Made by a program: the position numbers and the translations under genes. DNA of 64,000 bases, from assembly GCA_951813545.1 (NCBI GenBank), contig OX638352.1:3488835-3552834 (forward strand), given 5' to 3'. Positions 43,900 through 53,526 of the stretch are shown here, one piece after another. Every line of letters starts with the position of its first letter. Within the stretch, counting starts at the first letter, position 1. A model generated the notes under the pieces. That model was not told the DNA's origin. It did no database searches and saw only the letters and a program-made list of their open reading frames with translations. This stretch comes from an uncultured Poribacteria bacterium (GTDB lineage: Bacteria; Poribacteria; WGA-4E; WGA-3G).

Positions 43900-44835
43900 A
43901 TGTGTGTCTCTCTCAAGAAGCGCAGGGCTTTCGATGTGCTTGGAGCCATTTTGCTGGTTGGTTCTCTGTTTTTTGGCTTCACATCCGAGGTCGTTTCCCA
44001 AGTTCCCGGTGTGAATCATGTAGTAATTATCGGGTGCGATGGGCTGAGTCCCGACGGTGTCCAGAAAGCGAAAACTCCCAATATGGACACCCTCATGCAG
44101 CGCGGTGCTTATACGCTGCACGCGCGCGGCGTGATGCCGACCTCTAGCAGTCCCAATTGGGCTTCGATGCTCATGGGTGCCGGACCCGAACAGCATGGTG
44201 TTACGTCCAACGCTTGGAGACCCGATAAATTTGAACTCACGCCAACGGCAGTCGGGTCGGGCGGCATTTTCCCAACGATCTTCAGCGTTCTACGTGAGCA
44301 GCAGCCATCAGCAGTAATTGCTTGCTTCCACGATTGGAGCGGTTTCGGCATATTGTTTGAACGGGAAGTCCCGGATGTCATTGAAGATACAGACGGTCCG
44401 GTCAACACCACCGAACGTGCTGTCGCCTATTTCAAAGCAAAGCAGCCGAATTTTACGTTCATCCATCTCGATCACATTGATCACGCCGGGCATGCGTCCG
44501 GTCATGGAACGCCTGAATATTACAAATCCGTCGAAGAGGCGGATCGGCTCATCGGCGAGACCATTCAGGGACTCAAAGCAGCGGGGATGCTGGCGCAAAC
44601 GATCCTCATCATTACTTCTGACCATGGTGGTGTTGGAAAAGGTCATGGTGGGGCGACGACGGCGGAGGTTGAGATTCCTTGGATTATCGCTGGACCCGGA
44701 GTCGCGCCTGCAAAAGAGCTGACTTCTTTCGTAAACACCTACGATACAGCAGCGACGGTTGCCCATATCTTCGGATTGACCGCACCGGACTGCTGGATCG
44801 CCAAGCCTGTGTTGGAAGCGTTTGGACCGCCATAA
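43900..44835 (+). CDS. Secreted alkaline phosphatase-superfamily phosphodiesterase
   Basis: 311 residues, ATG with GGAGGAAG upstream; signal peptide about 1-34. Type I phosphodiesterase/nucleotide pyrophosphatase pattern: metal Asp in VVIIGCDGLSPDGV, TPNMDTLMQRGAYT, the nucleophile region PTSSSPNWASMLMG (a Ser or Thr), then metal residues in IHLDHIDHAGHASGHG and TSDHGGVGKGHG. All expected metal-binding motifs are present, so it should be active on phosphate mono- or diesters outside the cytoplasm. Likely co-transcribed with the LamG protein at 43024. Confidence 0.85.
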   Translation: MCVSLKKRRAFDVLGAILLVGSLFFGFTSEVVSQVPGVNHVVIIGCDGLSPDGVQKAKTPNMDTLMQRGAYTLHARGVMPTSSSPNWASMLMGAGPEQHGVTSNAWRPDKFELTPTAVGSGGIFPTIFSVLREQQPSAVIACFHDWSGFGILFEREVPDVIEDTDGPVNTTERAVAYFKAKQPNFTFIHLDHIDHAGHASGHGTPEYYKSVEEADRLIGETIQGLKAAGMLAQTILIITSDHGGVGKGHGGATTAEVEIPWIIAGPGVAPAKELTSFVNTYDTAATVAHIFGLTAPDCWIAKPVLEAFGPP

Positions 44836-44869
44836 GCTGCCTTAATAGTCCTAACTTGACTTATCAATC

Positions 44870-44925
44870 AAGACTTGCTTAGAACAGCCAAAACCGTGAC
44901 CAAGAAAACTTGGGTAGCAAGTCTT
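44870..44925. terminator. Inverted repeat between convergent genes
   Basis: AAGACTTGCT (44870-44879) pairs with AGCAAGTCTT (44916-44925); inside is a smaller CCAAG-AAAA-CTTGG hairpin. It lies between the phosphodiesterase gene and the convergent HAD gene. Probably stops transcription, though no T-run is present. Confidence 0.4.
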
Positions 44926-44932
44926 ACGTCCC

Positions 44933-45628
44933 TTATAGCAACGCCTCAGCCAACTCCGTAAAATCACGTACTGTCACATCGGGTTGATAGGATGTATCCT
45001 CATACGGCAGTCCATAGCGATTGACAAACGCGCCGCTAAAGCCACACGCCCGCGCACCGATGATGTCAAACGAATTCGCTGATACCATGAGACATTCATT
45101 GACTTCAAGCCCCAACTTCCCTGCAGCAGCACGGTAGACTGCCGGATGCGGTTTAAATGCGCCTACCGATGTAACCGAGATTACGTCGCCAAAATCCCAT
45201 GCAACCCGTTCTTTAACAAGATACTCTAAAAACGATGGGTCTCCGTTGGATAAAACCACCAATTGATACTGAGATTGCAGTCGCGAGAGCGCATCCAATA
45301 CTTCAGGAAACGGTGAAAGCTGCCGCCAACCGCGCATAAACTCTTTCACCGTATCAGGTGAAGCATCAATGCTATTTCCTCTCAGCGTGTAGTGCAGCGC
45401 GCGTCGCACCGTCTCCAGATAACCACTATGACCGAGCATCATAATCGTGTCCTGATACTGCTCAATGCGCTGTCGATAACGCCACTGTGCCCAAAATTCG
45501 TCCGCTGAGACATCGGCAGCACGTGCGTTCAACGATTCGTCAATGAACGGCGTAAGACTGCCACCTAAATCCAAAATTGTGCCGAACAGGTCAAAAGTAA
45601 GTGCTTTCGTCGCTACAAAATTCGCCAT
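44933..45628 (-). CDS. HAD-superfamily hydrolase (haloacid dehalogenase type II-like)
   Basis: 231 residues. Motif I TFDLFGTILD with nucleophile Asp13, motif II VVLSNGDPSF, motif III Lys in GAFKPHPAVYR and motif IV VSANSFDIIGARACGF are all in order. The FDLFGT form, the helical cap with RYRQRIEQYQ and the SxNSFD-type motif point to L-2-haloacid dehalogenase-type members, but many relatives are phosphatases. Cytoplasmic. First of a minus-strand group with the oxidoreductase and sulfotransferase genes, separated by a 116-bp gap containing two ATAATAGTTGTCAG copies. Confidence 0.8.
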   Translation of the reverse strand: MANFVATKALTFDLFGTILDLGGSLTPFIDESLNARAADVSADEFWAQWRYRQRIEQYQDTIMMLGHSGYLETVRRALHYTLRGNSIDASPDTVKEFMRGWRQLSPFPEVLDALSRLQSQYQLVVLSNGDPSFLEYLVKERVAWDFGDVISVTSVGAFKPHPAVYRAAAGKLGLEVNECLMVSANSFDIIGARACGFSGAFVNRYGLPYEDTSYQPDVTVRDFTELAEALL

Positions 45629-45744
45629 AATAAATAGTTGTCAGAGTGATAGCAGCCAGCCATCAGCAGTCAGAATAATAGTTGTCAGCCGATAGTCATT
45701 CCTGCTGACAGCCGAAGACTAAAAGCCGATAGCCCTTTAATCTA

Positions 45745-46764
45745 CTACCCCAGTTCAACCGTTCGTCCAGTTGCCATTGCTTCAAACGCGGCATCAATGA
45801 CGCGCATTTGATTGACGCAGCTTTCCGGCGAGATACGGTGCGGTTTACCAGTCGCTAAAACTTCGCACATGTGCTCCAATTGCAACGCGAATTGGAAACA
45901 CGGTTCAAAATCAATGACTTCTCTGCCCTCTCGTGTCGTCATCTCAATATTGACAGCTGAGTTCTCATTGTTCCACGCTCTGTCAATTCTAAGCATCCCA
46001 CCCAACCCAGCCATTTCGGCGTACTGTCCACCAGCACAATTAAAACCGGTAGAGATCTGGGCAATCCGTTCATCGGGAAATACTAACAAAAGATAGGAAC
46101 CATCATCTACTTCCAATCCTGCTTGAGACATTCCGGATACCCGAATCGGTTCAGCACCAAACATAAATCGCGCATGGTGGATATTGTAACACGCCAAATC
46201 GTAAATACTACCGCCACCCTTCGCCTTGTTAAACCGCCAATTCGCTTCTGGTTTACGTGCTTCTGGTCCGCCACCGCCACCGCCCGTGCAGAAGGTACTA
46301 CGGAGCGTCTTAAACTCCCCGATTGCTCCCGAATCAATAAGTTCTTTCGCCTTGAGGTGCATCGGATGATGCCGAAATTTAAACGCTTCCGCCACCAGCA
46401 CACCATTCTCTTGCGCCGCACCGACGAACGCTTCCGCCTCCGCAGCAGTGGACGTAAACGGTTTCTCACACAAAATCGCCTTGACCTGCTGGGATTCAGA
46501 AAGTTGGATACCGACCTCAGCGTGGAATGCACCCCACGTACAGATAATAGCGATGTCTAAGTCCTCAGCGTCTAACATCTCTTCTAAAGAAAGATACCGG
46601 TTCTCAGGAGCCACATCAAATCGTTCACCAAAACCGGCTAAGGCATTTTCCGACACATCACAGATAGCTGCCAATTCAGCACTCGGTGCTTGTTGACACG
46701 CGTTGCCGTGTGCGTTTGCGATTCCCCCTGCTCCGACGAGTCCAACACAGTAAGTAGTTGACAT
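45745..46764 (-). CDS. Gfo/Idh/MocA family oxidoreductase
   Basis: 339 residues; ATG with AAAGGA 8 nt upstream. N-terminal Rossmann fold GLVGAGGIANAHGNAC, then AAICDVSENALAGFGERF; the CEKPFTST motif carries the conserved Lys of the family. The C-terminal alpha/beta domain includes YDLACYNIHHARFMFGAEP. Enzymes of this family oxidise or reduce sugars or inositols with NAD(P). The family is highly expanded in sponge symbionts. Substrate unknown. It is followed 18 bp upstream on the same strand by the sulfotransferase gene. Confidence 0.85.
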   Translation of the reverse strand: MSTTYCVGLVGAGGIANAHGNACQQAPSAELAAICDVSENALAGFGERFDVAPENRYLSLEEMLDAEDLDIAIICTWGAFHAEVGIQLSESQQVKAILCEKPFTSTAAEAEAFVGAAQENGVLVAEAFKFRHHPMHLKAKELIDSGAIGEFKTLRSTFCTGGGGGGPEARKPEANWRFNKAKGGGSIYDLACYNIHHARFMFGAEPIRVSGMSQAGLEVDDGSYLLLVFPDERIAQISTGFNCAGGQYAEMAGLGGMLRIDRAWNNENSAVNIEMTTREGREVIDFEPCFQFALQLEHMCEVLATGKPHRISPESCVNQMRVIDAAFEAMATGRTVELG

Positions 46765-46782
46765 AATAGTTCCTTTCGTTGT

Positions 46783-47541
46783 TTACGTTGCTGTTAAGGG
46801 ATAACCGTTTTCAACGATCGCTTTTTTCAGAAACTCAAATTCGTATTGCGGTAACGATGCACCGGATTCTAATTCAGCGAGGTCTTTTTTCCAGCGCGCC
46901 ACTGCATCCGCACGTACGATGATCCTACCCAATGGAATGCCTAAGAACGCTTCAAGCTCCTTGAGTATCCGTTCCTGATCTAAAATAAAGTCTTCAAAGC
47001 GGATCTGAATAACATTTTTGGGCATGGGCGTTGCTTGCATGAGTTTATATTGATAGATCCACGAAATTGCCCGCCTTTCATAGATATCGTCCGTTTCAGG
47101 ATATGTGACACCGAAATCCCGGAGATTATCCGTTTTGTGGCTGCCCCGAATGCCATCCCGTGGGTCACGAATCCAGTGGATATACTTTATCTCAGGAAAC
47201 ATCCGAATTATCCACGGGTAGACTAACGTTGTCTCCGGTATTTTCCAGCCTTTGTAGGGTGCCGGATCCTTCAGTACATCCTCAAGATAGGCATTGATGA
47301 GTCGCTCAAATTCTGGGTCAATCGGCATCGTAAAAAGAGGTTCAAAATCCCACGATAATCCGCCCTGCCATTTGACATATTGCGCCATTACGCGGCACGC
47401 ATCATACATCGCGTGCGGCGGAATCTTATCGCCGGACGGATTCAGTTGACTCCCCATGAAAACGCCACTGGCGTATAGTGTATGGGAAATAGCACGTGTC
47501 CCAGAATGGCCGCGACCAATCACTGTGATCAAATTTTCCAT
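46783..47541 (-). CDS. Sulfotransferase family protein
   Basis: 252 residues. TVIGRGHSGTRAISHTL near the N-terminus is a PAPS 5'-phosphosulfate binding loop (G.G.SGT), and IHWIRDPRDGIRGS fits the 3'-phosphate site. VIQIRFEDFILDQERILKEL is a common C-terminal family segment. It would transfer sulfate from PAPS to a carbohydrate or other acceptor. No signal peptide or membrane helix, so cytoplasmic. It is the first gene of the minus-strand group. Confidence 0.8.
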   Translation of the reverse strand: MENLITVIGRGHSGTRAISHTLYASGVFMGSQLNPSGDKIPPHAMYDACRVMAQYVKWQGGLSWDFEPLFTMPIDPEFERLINAYLEDVLKDPAPYKGWKIPETTLVYPWIIRMFPEIKYIHWIRDPRDGIRGSHKTDNLRDFGVTYPETDDIYERRAISWIYQYKLMQATPMPKNVIQIRFEDFILDQERILKELEAFLGIPLGRIIVRADAVARWKKDLAELESGASLPQYEFEFLKKAIVENGYPLTAT

Positions 47542-47718
47542 AGTAGATATGTGTTACACAGAAACATTTGCTTATTCTGAAAAATTAAAGGATAATAATT
47601 ATAGACGAGGGCATGCATTACTCTCAGGTACTTACCCACTCTTGTCTTTTAATTGCTTGAAACATTTTAGCAAATATCTGAAACAAAGCAAACCATTTTT
47701 TAGAGGGACTTCATAATA

Positions 47719-48873
47719 ATGCATAAATTTCTGGCTCTAATGAGTCTAAGCGTGTCGTTATTCATATATGCCGGATGTGACAGTGTCCAAGAAATAATCG
47801 TCTCACAAAAAATCCAAACTGTAAAAATCGGTTTTATTGTTGCAGGCGACCGTGCGCCGTATCTGAACGGTGCCCAACTCGCTGTGGACGAAATTAACGA
47901 GCGTGGCGGAATCTTCGGCACTCCTGTCGAATTGGTGAGTCTCATTAACACAGAAGCATCACTGCCACTTTCCATCCAAACGGCTGAGGATATGATCCTT
48001 AAAGACAAGGTGATTGCTATCATCGGACCCAATCGCTCTACACACGCTGTCGCCGTAGGTCCAATAGCACAGCGGTATAGTGTGCCAATGATTACCACTG
48101 CTGCAAGCAACCCCGATGTCACAAAAGCCGGTGATTTCGTCTTCATGGCATCCGTTACAGATGCATTTCAAGGCAAGGTCTTAGCTCAGTTTGCAATTAC
48201 GGAACTCGACGTAACCACTGCAGCCATTTTGACCCTAAGTGCAGATGTTTATACGGAAGGCATCTCTGAATTTTTCGCACTCAATTTCAGCAAACTTGGC
48301 GGCGAGATCGTCGCTAATGAATCCTACGAAAGTGGGACAACAGATTTTACAGAACAGCTGACGAGTATCGCTGCGGCGAAACCGGAAGCGTTCTTCATCT
48401 CCAGTTTCGCACGTGACATCAGTCCTATAACGCAGCTGGCAAGAGCAATTCCCTTGCAAAACGCTGTAGGTGCCCCGACTCTATTTTTTGGAACGGATAC
48501 ATGGGACAACGAAGTGTTGTTAGCCGACGAAGATGCTGAAGTGGAGGGAAGTTTTTTTACGACACACTTCTCACCGAGCACAGATGAACCGACAACACGA
48601 GCGTTTATTAACGTTTACCAATCTATTTACGGAGAGGTACCAACAGGCGGTATTGCTGTCAATTATGACGCGGTCAAATTGCTCTTTGAAGCAATCGAAC
48701 GGGCAGGCAGTCTCGCACCCGAGGCGATTCGCGATCAATTGAGTGTCACTGAAAATTACATCGGCGCGACCCGGATCGGAAGTTACGACGAAAACCGGCA
48801 TCCAACTAAAAGTTCTGTCATACTCACCATCAAAAACGGCGAAAAACAGTTCCATAAACAGATTGATCCTTAG
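47719..48873 (+). CDS. LivK-type ABC transporter substrate-binding lipoprotein
   Basis: 384 residues. Signal peptide with lipobox YAGC, Cys20. The mature part has the Peripla_BP_6 pattern: VKIGFIVAGDRAPYLNGAQL, AVDEINERGGIFGTPVELV, IAIIGPNRSTHAVAVGPIAQ, MITTAASNPDVTKAGDFVF, GIAVNYDAVKLLFEAIERAG. Such proteins bind branched-chain amino acids or amides. The usual LivHMGF membrane and ATPase partners are not next to it. The next gene is a tandem, frameshifted paralogue. Confidence 0.85.
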   Translation: MHKFLALMSLSVSLFIYAGCDSVQEIIVSQKIQTVKIGFIVAGDRAPYLNGAQLAVDEINERGGIFGTPVELVSLINTEASLPLSIQTAEDMILKDKVIAIIGPNRSTHAVAVGPIAQRYSVPMITTAASNPDVTKAGDFVFMASVTDAFQGKVLAQFAITELDVTTAAILTLSADVYTEGISEFFALNFSKLGGEIVANESYESGTTDFTEQLTSIAAAKPEAFFISSFARDISPITQLARAIPLQNAVGAPTLFFGTDTWDNEVLLADEDAEVEGSFFTTHFSPSTDEPTTRAFINVYQSIYGEVPTGGIAVNYDAVKLLFEAIERAGSLAPEAIRDQLSVTENYIGATRIGSYDENRHPTKSSVILTIKNGEKQFHKQIDP

Positions 48874-48926
48874 CCGAGTATTCATTTTACTTCATATTTT
48901 GCTTTACTTATAAGGAATTTAATAAA

Positions 48927-50086
48927 ATGTACAAATTTCTGGCATTGATAACTCTTATTGTATCGCTAATCATACAGGTCGGATGTGACAGGGCTCAAAA
49001 GATTTTCACACCAAAGCAAGAACAGAAAACTCTTAAGATCGGTTTCGTCGTTGCAGGTGAACGTGTCACCTATCCAAACGGCGCAGAGATGGCCGTCACA
49101 GAAATTAACCAGCGCGGCGGACTGCTTGGCACTCCGGTTGAATTGATTGGACATATTAACAAAGAAGGGGATCGGAAGTCTCCGTCCAAATCGCCGAAAC
49201 CCTCATCGTTGAAGACGAAATTATCGCGCTCATTGGACCCAACCGCTCTTCCCACGCTGTTGAAGTCGCTCCGATCGCACAGCATTACGGGATTCCAATG
49301 GTTACCACAACCGCAACCAACCCGAACGTAACAAACGCTGGTGATTTCGTTTTCATGGCATCTTTCACGGATAGTTTCCAAGGTGCTGTCATGGCACAGT
49401 TTGCGATAGATGACCTCCATATTACCACCGCCGCCGTCATCACGCGAAGTGGCGATCTTTATACAGAAGGCATCTCTGAATTCTTTGCACTCAATTTCAA
49501 AAAACTCGGTGGCGAAATCGTTGCCAACGAATTTTACGAAGGTGATCCGTCTGACTTCACAGCGCAACTAACAAGCATCGCAGCCGCAAAACCTGATGTG
49601 CTTTTCGCAGCCGGTTTTGTTCAAGACATTGCATTCATAACACAACGGGCACGAGCGATGTCACTGCAAAACGCAGCGGGCGAACCCACGATTTTTCTCG
49701 GTGCAGATTCATGGGATAGCGAACTTCTTTTCGATAACGAGGATGCCGAAGTAGAAGGTAGTTTTTTCAGCGGACACTTCTCACCGGACACAAATGAACC
49801 CACAGCACGCGCGTTTGTTGATGCTTATGAATCCATCTATGAATCTACACCGACGGGTGGTGTCGCTGTTAGTTACGATGCAGTCAAATTGCTTTTTGAA
49901 GCAGTCGAGCGGGCAGGCAGTCTTGACCCAGATGAAATCCGTGAGCAACTCGCCGCCACAGAAAACTACATCGGAGCAACGACCATCGCCAGTTACAACG
50001 AAAACCACCACCCAACCAAAAGCGCAGTAATTTTCACCATCGAAAACGGCGAAAAGCAGTTCCATAAACAGATTGCTCCGTTCTAA
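48927..50086 (+). pseudogene. LivK-type substrate-binding lipoprotein, frameshifted
   Basis: A tandem paralogue of 47719 (lipobox QVGC, Cys20). Reading is normal to GHINKEG, then shifts; the correct continuation SEVSVQIAETLIVEDEIIAL is in the next frame and runs to 50086. Comparison with the paralogue indicates one base missing in the G-run at 49167-49170 (four G where five would restore the frame and the length). Everything else is well conserved, so the mutation is recent or a homopolymer sequencing error. The first frame alone would stop at 49331. Confidence 0.8.
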
Positions 50087-50102
50087 TTTTTTCTACTCTG
50101 CT

Positions 50103-50134
50103 GGCGAGGTTTCCCAACCTCGCCTTTTAATTTT
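50103..50134 (+). terminator. Rho-independent terminator
   Basis: Stem GGCGAGGTT/AACCTCGCC (50103-50111, 50116-50124) with TCCC loop, followed by TTTTAATTTT. It lies 16 bp after the stop of the binding-protein pseudogene. The stem resembles the GC core of the dispersed repeats at 10065 and 36901. Confidence 0.7.
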
Positions 50135-50273
50135 CTCTTACCGCTACAGCTTCACCGGCAATCTACCGACACCTCCCTCGCGTCTTTTTGGAAGAAACTG
50201 CGGAGCAATTACAACAAAGATTACAGAATGCATTAGCACCCACGCCAACACGAAAGAGGAGATAGATACCCTC

Positions 50274-52295
50274 ATGAAAATTGCCCTTTTTCTGATATGT
50301 CCTATACTGACACTCTCAATCTGCTGTTCCGCAACCGCCGCTGAAGATTATACACAATTCAGTTTACCTGAAAGTGCAATCACGCGGCTCGGCAAGGGAA
50401 CTCTTGGCGAAGTTCGCTTTTCTCCGGATGGCAGCCGACTCGCTGTCTGCAGTTCTGTCGGGATCTGGCTCTATGATCCGCAGACCGGGAAAGAAGTAGA
50501 TTTGCTTGTGCGTACGGACAGCGTCTATCCGTTCCCGTTCGCATATTCTCCCGATGGAAAGACTATTGCTACTGGAAGTAGGGACAAGACATGGGTGACA
50601 ACAGGACCAAGGGGCTCAAGCATTAGTCCAGTAAGGGATTTTACAGTGCAACTGTGGGATGTCACCACCGGAGAGGAAAAAGCAACGCTCAGAGGACATG
50701 AGCGACGCATTTACGCCATTTCGTACTCACCTGACGGGGCTACAATTGCTACTGCTGGCGGGCGTGGAGACAACACGGTATATTTATGGGATACTGCGAC
50801 AGGAAAATCTAAGGGCATGCTTGAAAGACATACAGGCAGTGTCAATGCCGTTGTGTATTCTCCGGATGGAAACACTATCGCCACTGCCAGTTCAGACGAC
50901 ACAGTCCGGTTATGGGATGCTACAACAGCGAAACATAAAACAACATTGACTGGACATGCGAAGCGGGTCAATGCCGTTGTGTATTCTCCGGACGGAAACA
51001 CCATCGCTACCGCAAGTTCAGACGACACAGTCCGGTTATGGGACGTAAGAACACGGAAACATAAAATAACGCTCAGGGGGCATACAGATAGTGTTAGTGC
51101 CGTTGTGTATTCTCCGGATGGAAACACTATCGTCAGCACGAGTTCAGACAAAACTGTCCGACTGTGGAATGCTCACACAGGAAAACATGAAGCAACCTTT
51201 ACCGGACATACAGACCGTGTCACTTCTGTCGCATATTCACCCAACGGAAAGACTATCGCTACTGTAAGCGGCGGACGGCATAGTAATGACAGCACAGTCC
51301 GGCTTTGGAACACAAAAACAGGCGAAACTCAAGCCGTACTCATAGGGCATCATCACATAAACGCTATTGCGTACGCGTCCGATGGAGAGACACTCACCTG
51401 TCAACAGATGAACGGTGTCCGGTCGTGGGATGCAAAGACGGGCAAACACAAAACCACACGCATACATAAGGTTAAGGACACTTCCACCGAATATTCTCAT
51501 GCCGGAGGTATCTCAGCATATTCCCCCGATGGAAGTATGGTCGCTACGGTGGGTTCACTTGATACCGTCCAACTGTTGGATGCCCGGACAAGGAAACGCA
51601 AAGCAGCACTCAAACACACCAACTATCTTGACTGGATCTATATGATGGTAACAGACCGCGAGTATGGTATAGATGCCATGGCATTCTCACCCGACGGAAA
51701 TACAATCGTTACGGGCGGCGGATATTATACCAACGACGAAGGAATGGTGTATTTATGGCATACGCGGACGCGGAAACGTAAAACTATCTACAAAGGACAT
51801 GGTTACGTCTCGTCCGTGGCGTTCTCTCCAGATGGTGGAACAATTGCTGCTGGCAACTGGGAAAATGAGGTCCGACTGTGGCACGCTGTGACCGGTGAGG
51901 AGCTTCAAACGATACACACCAGACATAAAGGAGGCGTTCTGTCGCTAATGTATTCACCCGACGGCACTACCATTGCTACCGGTGGTGGGTATACGGACAC
52001 CACAGTCCATCTATTAGATGCGAACACAGGCACTCTAAAAACTATACTCAAAGGACATACAGACGGTGTAACCTCTATTGTGTATTCACCCGATGGAAAC
52101 ATGATCGCTACCGGAAGTAGAGATGGCACGGTGCGGTTGTGGGAAACTGACACGGGAAAACACAAAGCCACATTTACCGGACATACAGAGGTCACTTCCG
52201 TCGTATATTCTCCTGATGGACGTACGCTTGCCAGTAGAAATACGGATGGCACGGTTTTGTTATGGGAAATCACACCGACTCCACGAACAGAATAG
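50274..52295 (+). CDS. Secreted WD40-repeat protein
   Basis: 673 residues. The ATG at 50274 starts a signal peptide (MKIALFLICPILTLSICCSA); the frame is open back to 50073 but that covers a terminator. GAGGAGA is upstream at a rather long distance. I count 14 WD40 blades (YSPDGNTIATASSDDTVRLW type). Its opening FSLPESAITRLGKGTLGEVR matches the 37090 protein (FALPEGARARLGKG), so they are paralogues, but this one ends right after the last blade and lacks dockerin and C-terminal sorting domains. Blades 4 to 6 are almost identical to each other, showing recent repeat amplification. Confidence 0.8.
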   Translation: MKIALFLICPILTLSICCSATAAEDYTQFSLPESAITRLGKGTLGEVRFSPDGSRLAVCSSVGIWLYDPQTGKEVDLLVRTDSVYPFPFAYSPDGKTIATGSRDKTWVTTGPRGSSISPVRDFTVQLWDVTTGEEKATLRGHERRIYAISYSPDGATIATAGGRGDNTVYLWDTATGKSKGMLERHTGSVNAVVYSPDGNTIATASSDDTVRLWDATTAKHKTTLTGHAKRVNAVVYSPDGNTIATASSDDTVRLWDVRTRKHKITLRGHTDSVSAVVYSPDGNTIVSTSSDKTVRLWNAHTGKHEATFTGHTDRVTSVAYSPNGKTIATVSGGRHSNDSTVRLWNTKTGETQAVLIGHHHINAIAYASDGETLTCQQMNGVRSWDAKTGKHKTTRIHKVKDTSTEYSHAGGISAYSPDGSMVATVGSLDTVQLLDARTRKRKAALKHTNYLDWIYMMVTDREYGIDAMAFSPDGNTIVTGGGYYTNDEGMVYLWHTRTRKRKTIYKGHGYVSSVAFSPDGGTIAAGNWENEVRLWHAVTGEELQTIHTRHKGGVLSLMYSPDGTTIATGGGYTDTTVHLLDANTGTLKTILKGHTDGVTSIVYSPDGNMIATGSRDGTVRLWETDTGKHKATFTGHTEVTSVVYSPDGRTLASRNTDGTVLLWEITPTPRTE

Positions 52296-52348
52296 TTCAT
52301 TCCTCTTAAAGCACCTCTCCAACCCTATCGTTTCCTCATCCAAGAATT

Positions 52349-52393
52349 GTTGTCTGTCACTTTGTCTTGAGAAAAAAGGTGACAGATGACAAC
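52349..52393 (+). terminator. Hairpin after the WD40 gene
   Basis: GTTGTCTGTCAC (52349-52360) pairs with GTGACAGATGACAAC (52379-52393) except for a 3-base bulge; TTTT follows. Possible terminator. Confidence 0.4.
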
Positions 52394-52481
52394 TTTTGTG
52401 CTATATTTATTAAAGTCGCCCTTATAAATATAACGAGATTTCCTAACTTCGACCGCTCCCCAACCAAGGAAGGAAAAAGAC

Positions 52482-53486
52482 ATGAACAGACCGCCGGAAG
52501 CTTTCGTCCATGTAGACGAAGAACGGCTTCTCAACTTCAGCACCGCCTGCTTCGAGAAAGCCGGCATCACACACGAACACGCCGCACTCATCAGTCGCTT
52601 GCTCGTCAATTCCGATTTGCGAGGTGTCCGCAGCCACGGCACGCGAACCGTCAACGGATATTGTGGTGGCTTTGAAAACGGAAGTTTCAATCCCAACCCC
52701 AATATTCGCGTCATCCGTGAAACGCCAACCGCCGTCGTACTTGATGGCAACGGCACCCTCGGCTACCTTCCAATGGTTCGTGCCACCGAACACGCCATCG
52801 CCAAAGCGAAAGAGGTCGGCATCGGAATGGGACTGGTGCGTTATATTGGGCATTATGGATCCGCAGGACACTATGCACGCATCTGCAATGAGGCAGGTTG
52901 TATCGGTTTTTCAGTACAGGGCTATCAGAACCAAGGTAACGCTGGAAACCAAGATCCGAAACCACAGCTCGGCTACTACGGCAACCCTCCCATCTGTTTT
53001 GCTATCCCCTCTGGCGACGAACCACCGGTCATCCTCGATGCTGCAACCTGTATTATGGCGGACTACCAACGCGGTCCCGATTTTGATGCCCTACTTTCAG
53101 TTATACCAGCGGCTTTCTTCAAGAGCATTGGATATACCGCTGTAGCGAGTCTACTCGGTGGTGCACTGACGGGTTTCACCGAACCGCCGCCTGAAGACAC
53201 CGCAAAATGGAGTGGTGGCAGAATGGGTGGTATGGTACTCGCGATAGATATTGAATCCGTTGTGCCATCCGCTGTCTTCAACGCCGAAGTCGATCGGATG
53301 GTACATGATGTCCGTGAAACTTATGAACCTTTGCCAGGGACCGACAGGGCATTGCTACCGGGGGCAATCGAAACGGAGCGCACAGAACAGCATCGTCGTA
53401 ACGGTATCCGTTACGGTGAAATGGAACAGGAATCCGCACGCGGGGTCAGTGAAAGGTTAGGCGTACCATTGCCTTGGGACGAATAA
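52482..53486 (+). CDS. Malate/L-lactate dehydrogenase (Ldh_2) family oxidoreductase
   Basis: 334 residues, ATG with AAGGAAGG upstream. Family signatures: ISRLLVNSDLRGVRSHGTRT, LDGNGTLGYLPMVRATEHAI, and LVRYIGHYGSAGHYA where the catalytic His region of this family lies. NAD(P)-dependent reduction of a 2-oxoacid or imine (malate, lactate, ureidoglycolate, delta-1-piperideine relatives); the exact substrate cannot be read. It differs from classic LDH by fold. Tandem with a near copy 40 bp downstream. Confidence 0.85.
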   Translation: MNRPPEAFVHVDEERLLNFSTACFEKAGITHEHAALISRLLVNSDLRGVRSHGTRTVNGYCGGFENGSFNPNPNIRVIRETPTAVVLDGNGTLGYLPMVRATEHAIAKAKEVGIGMGLVRYIGHYGSAGHYARICNEAGCIGFSVQGYQNQGNAGNQDPKPQLGYYGNPPICFAIPSGDEPPVILDAATCIMADYQRGPDFDALLSVIPAAFFKSIGYTAVASLLGGALTGFTEPPPEDTAKWSGGRMGGMVLAIDIESVVPSAVFNAEVDRMVHDVRETYEPLPGTDRALLPGAIETERTEQHRRNGIRYGEMEQESARGVSERLGVPLPWDE

Positions 53487-53526
53487 CCTCCACACGCTTA
53501 TAGGAAATGAAACTGAGGAAAGAAAC

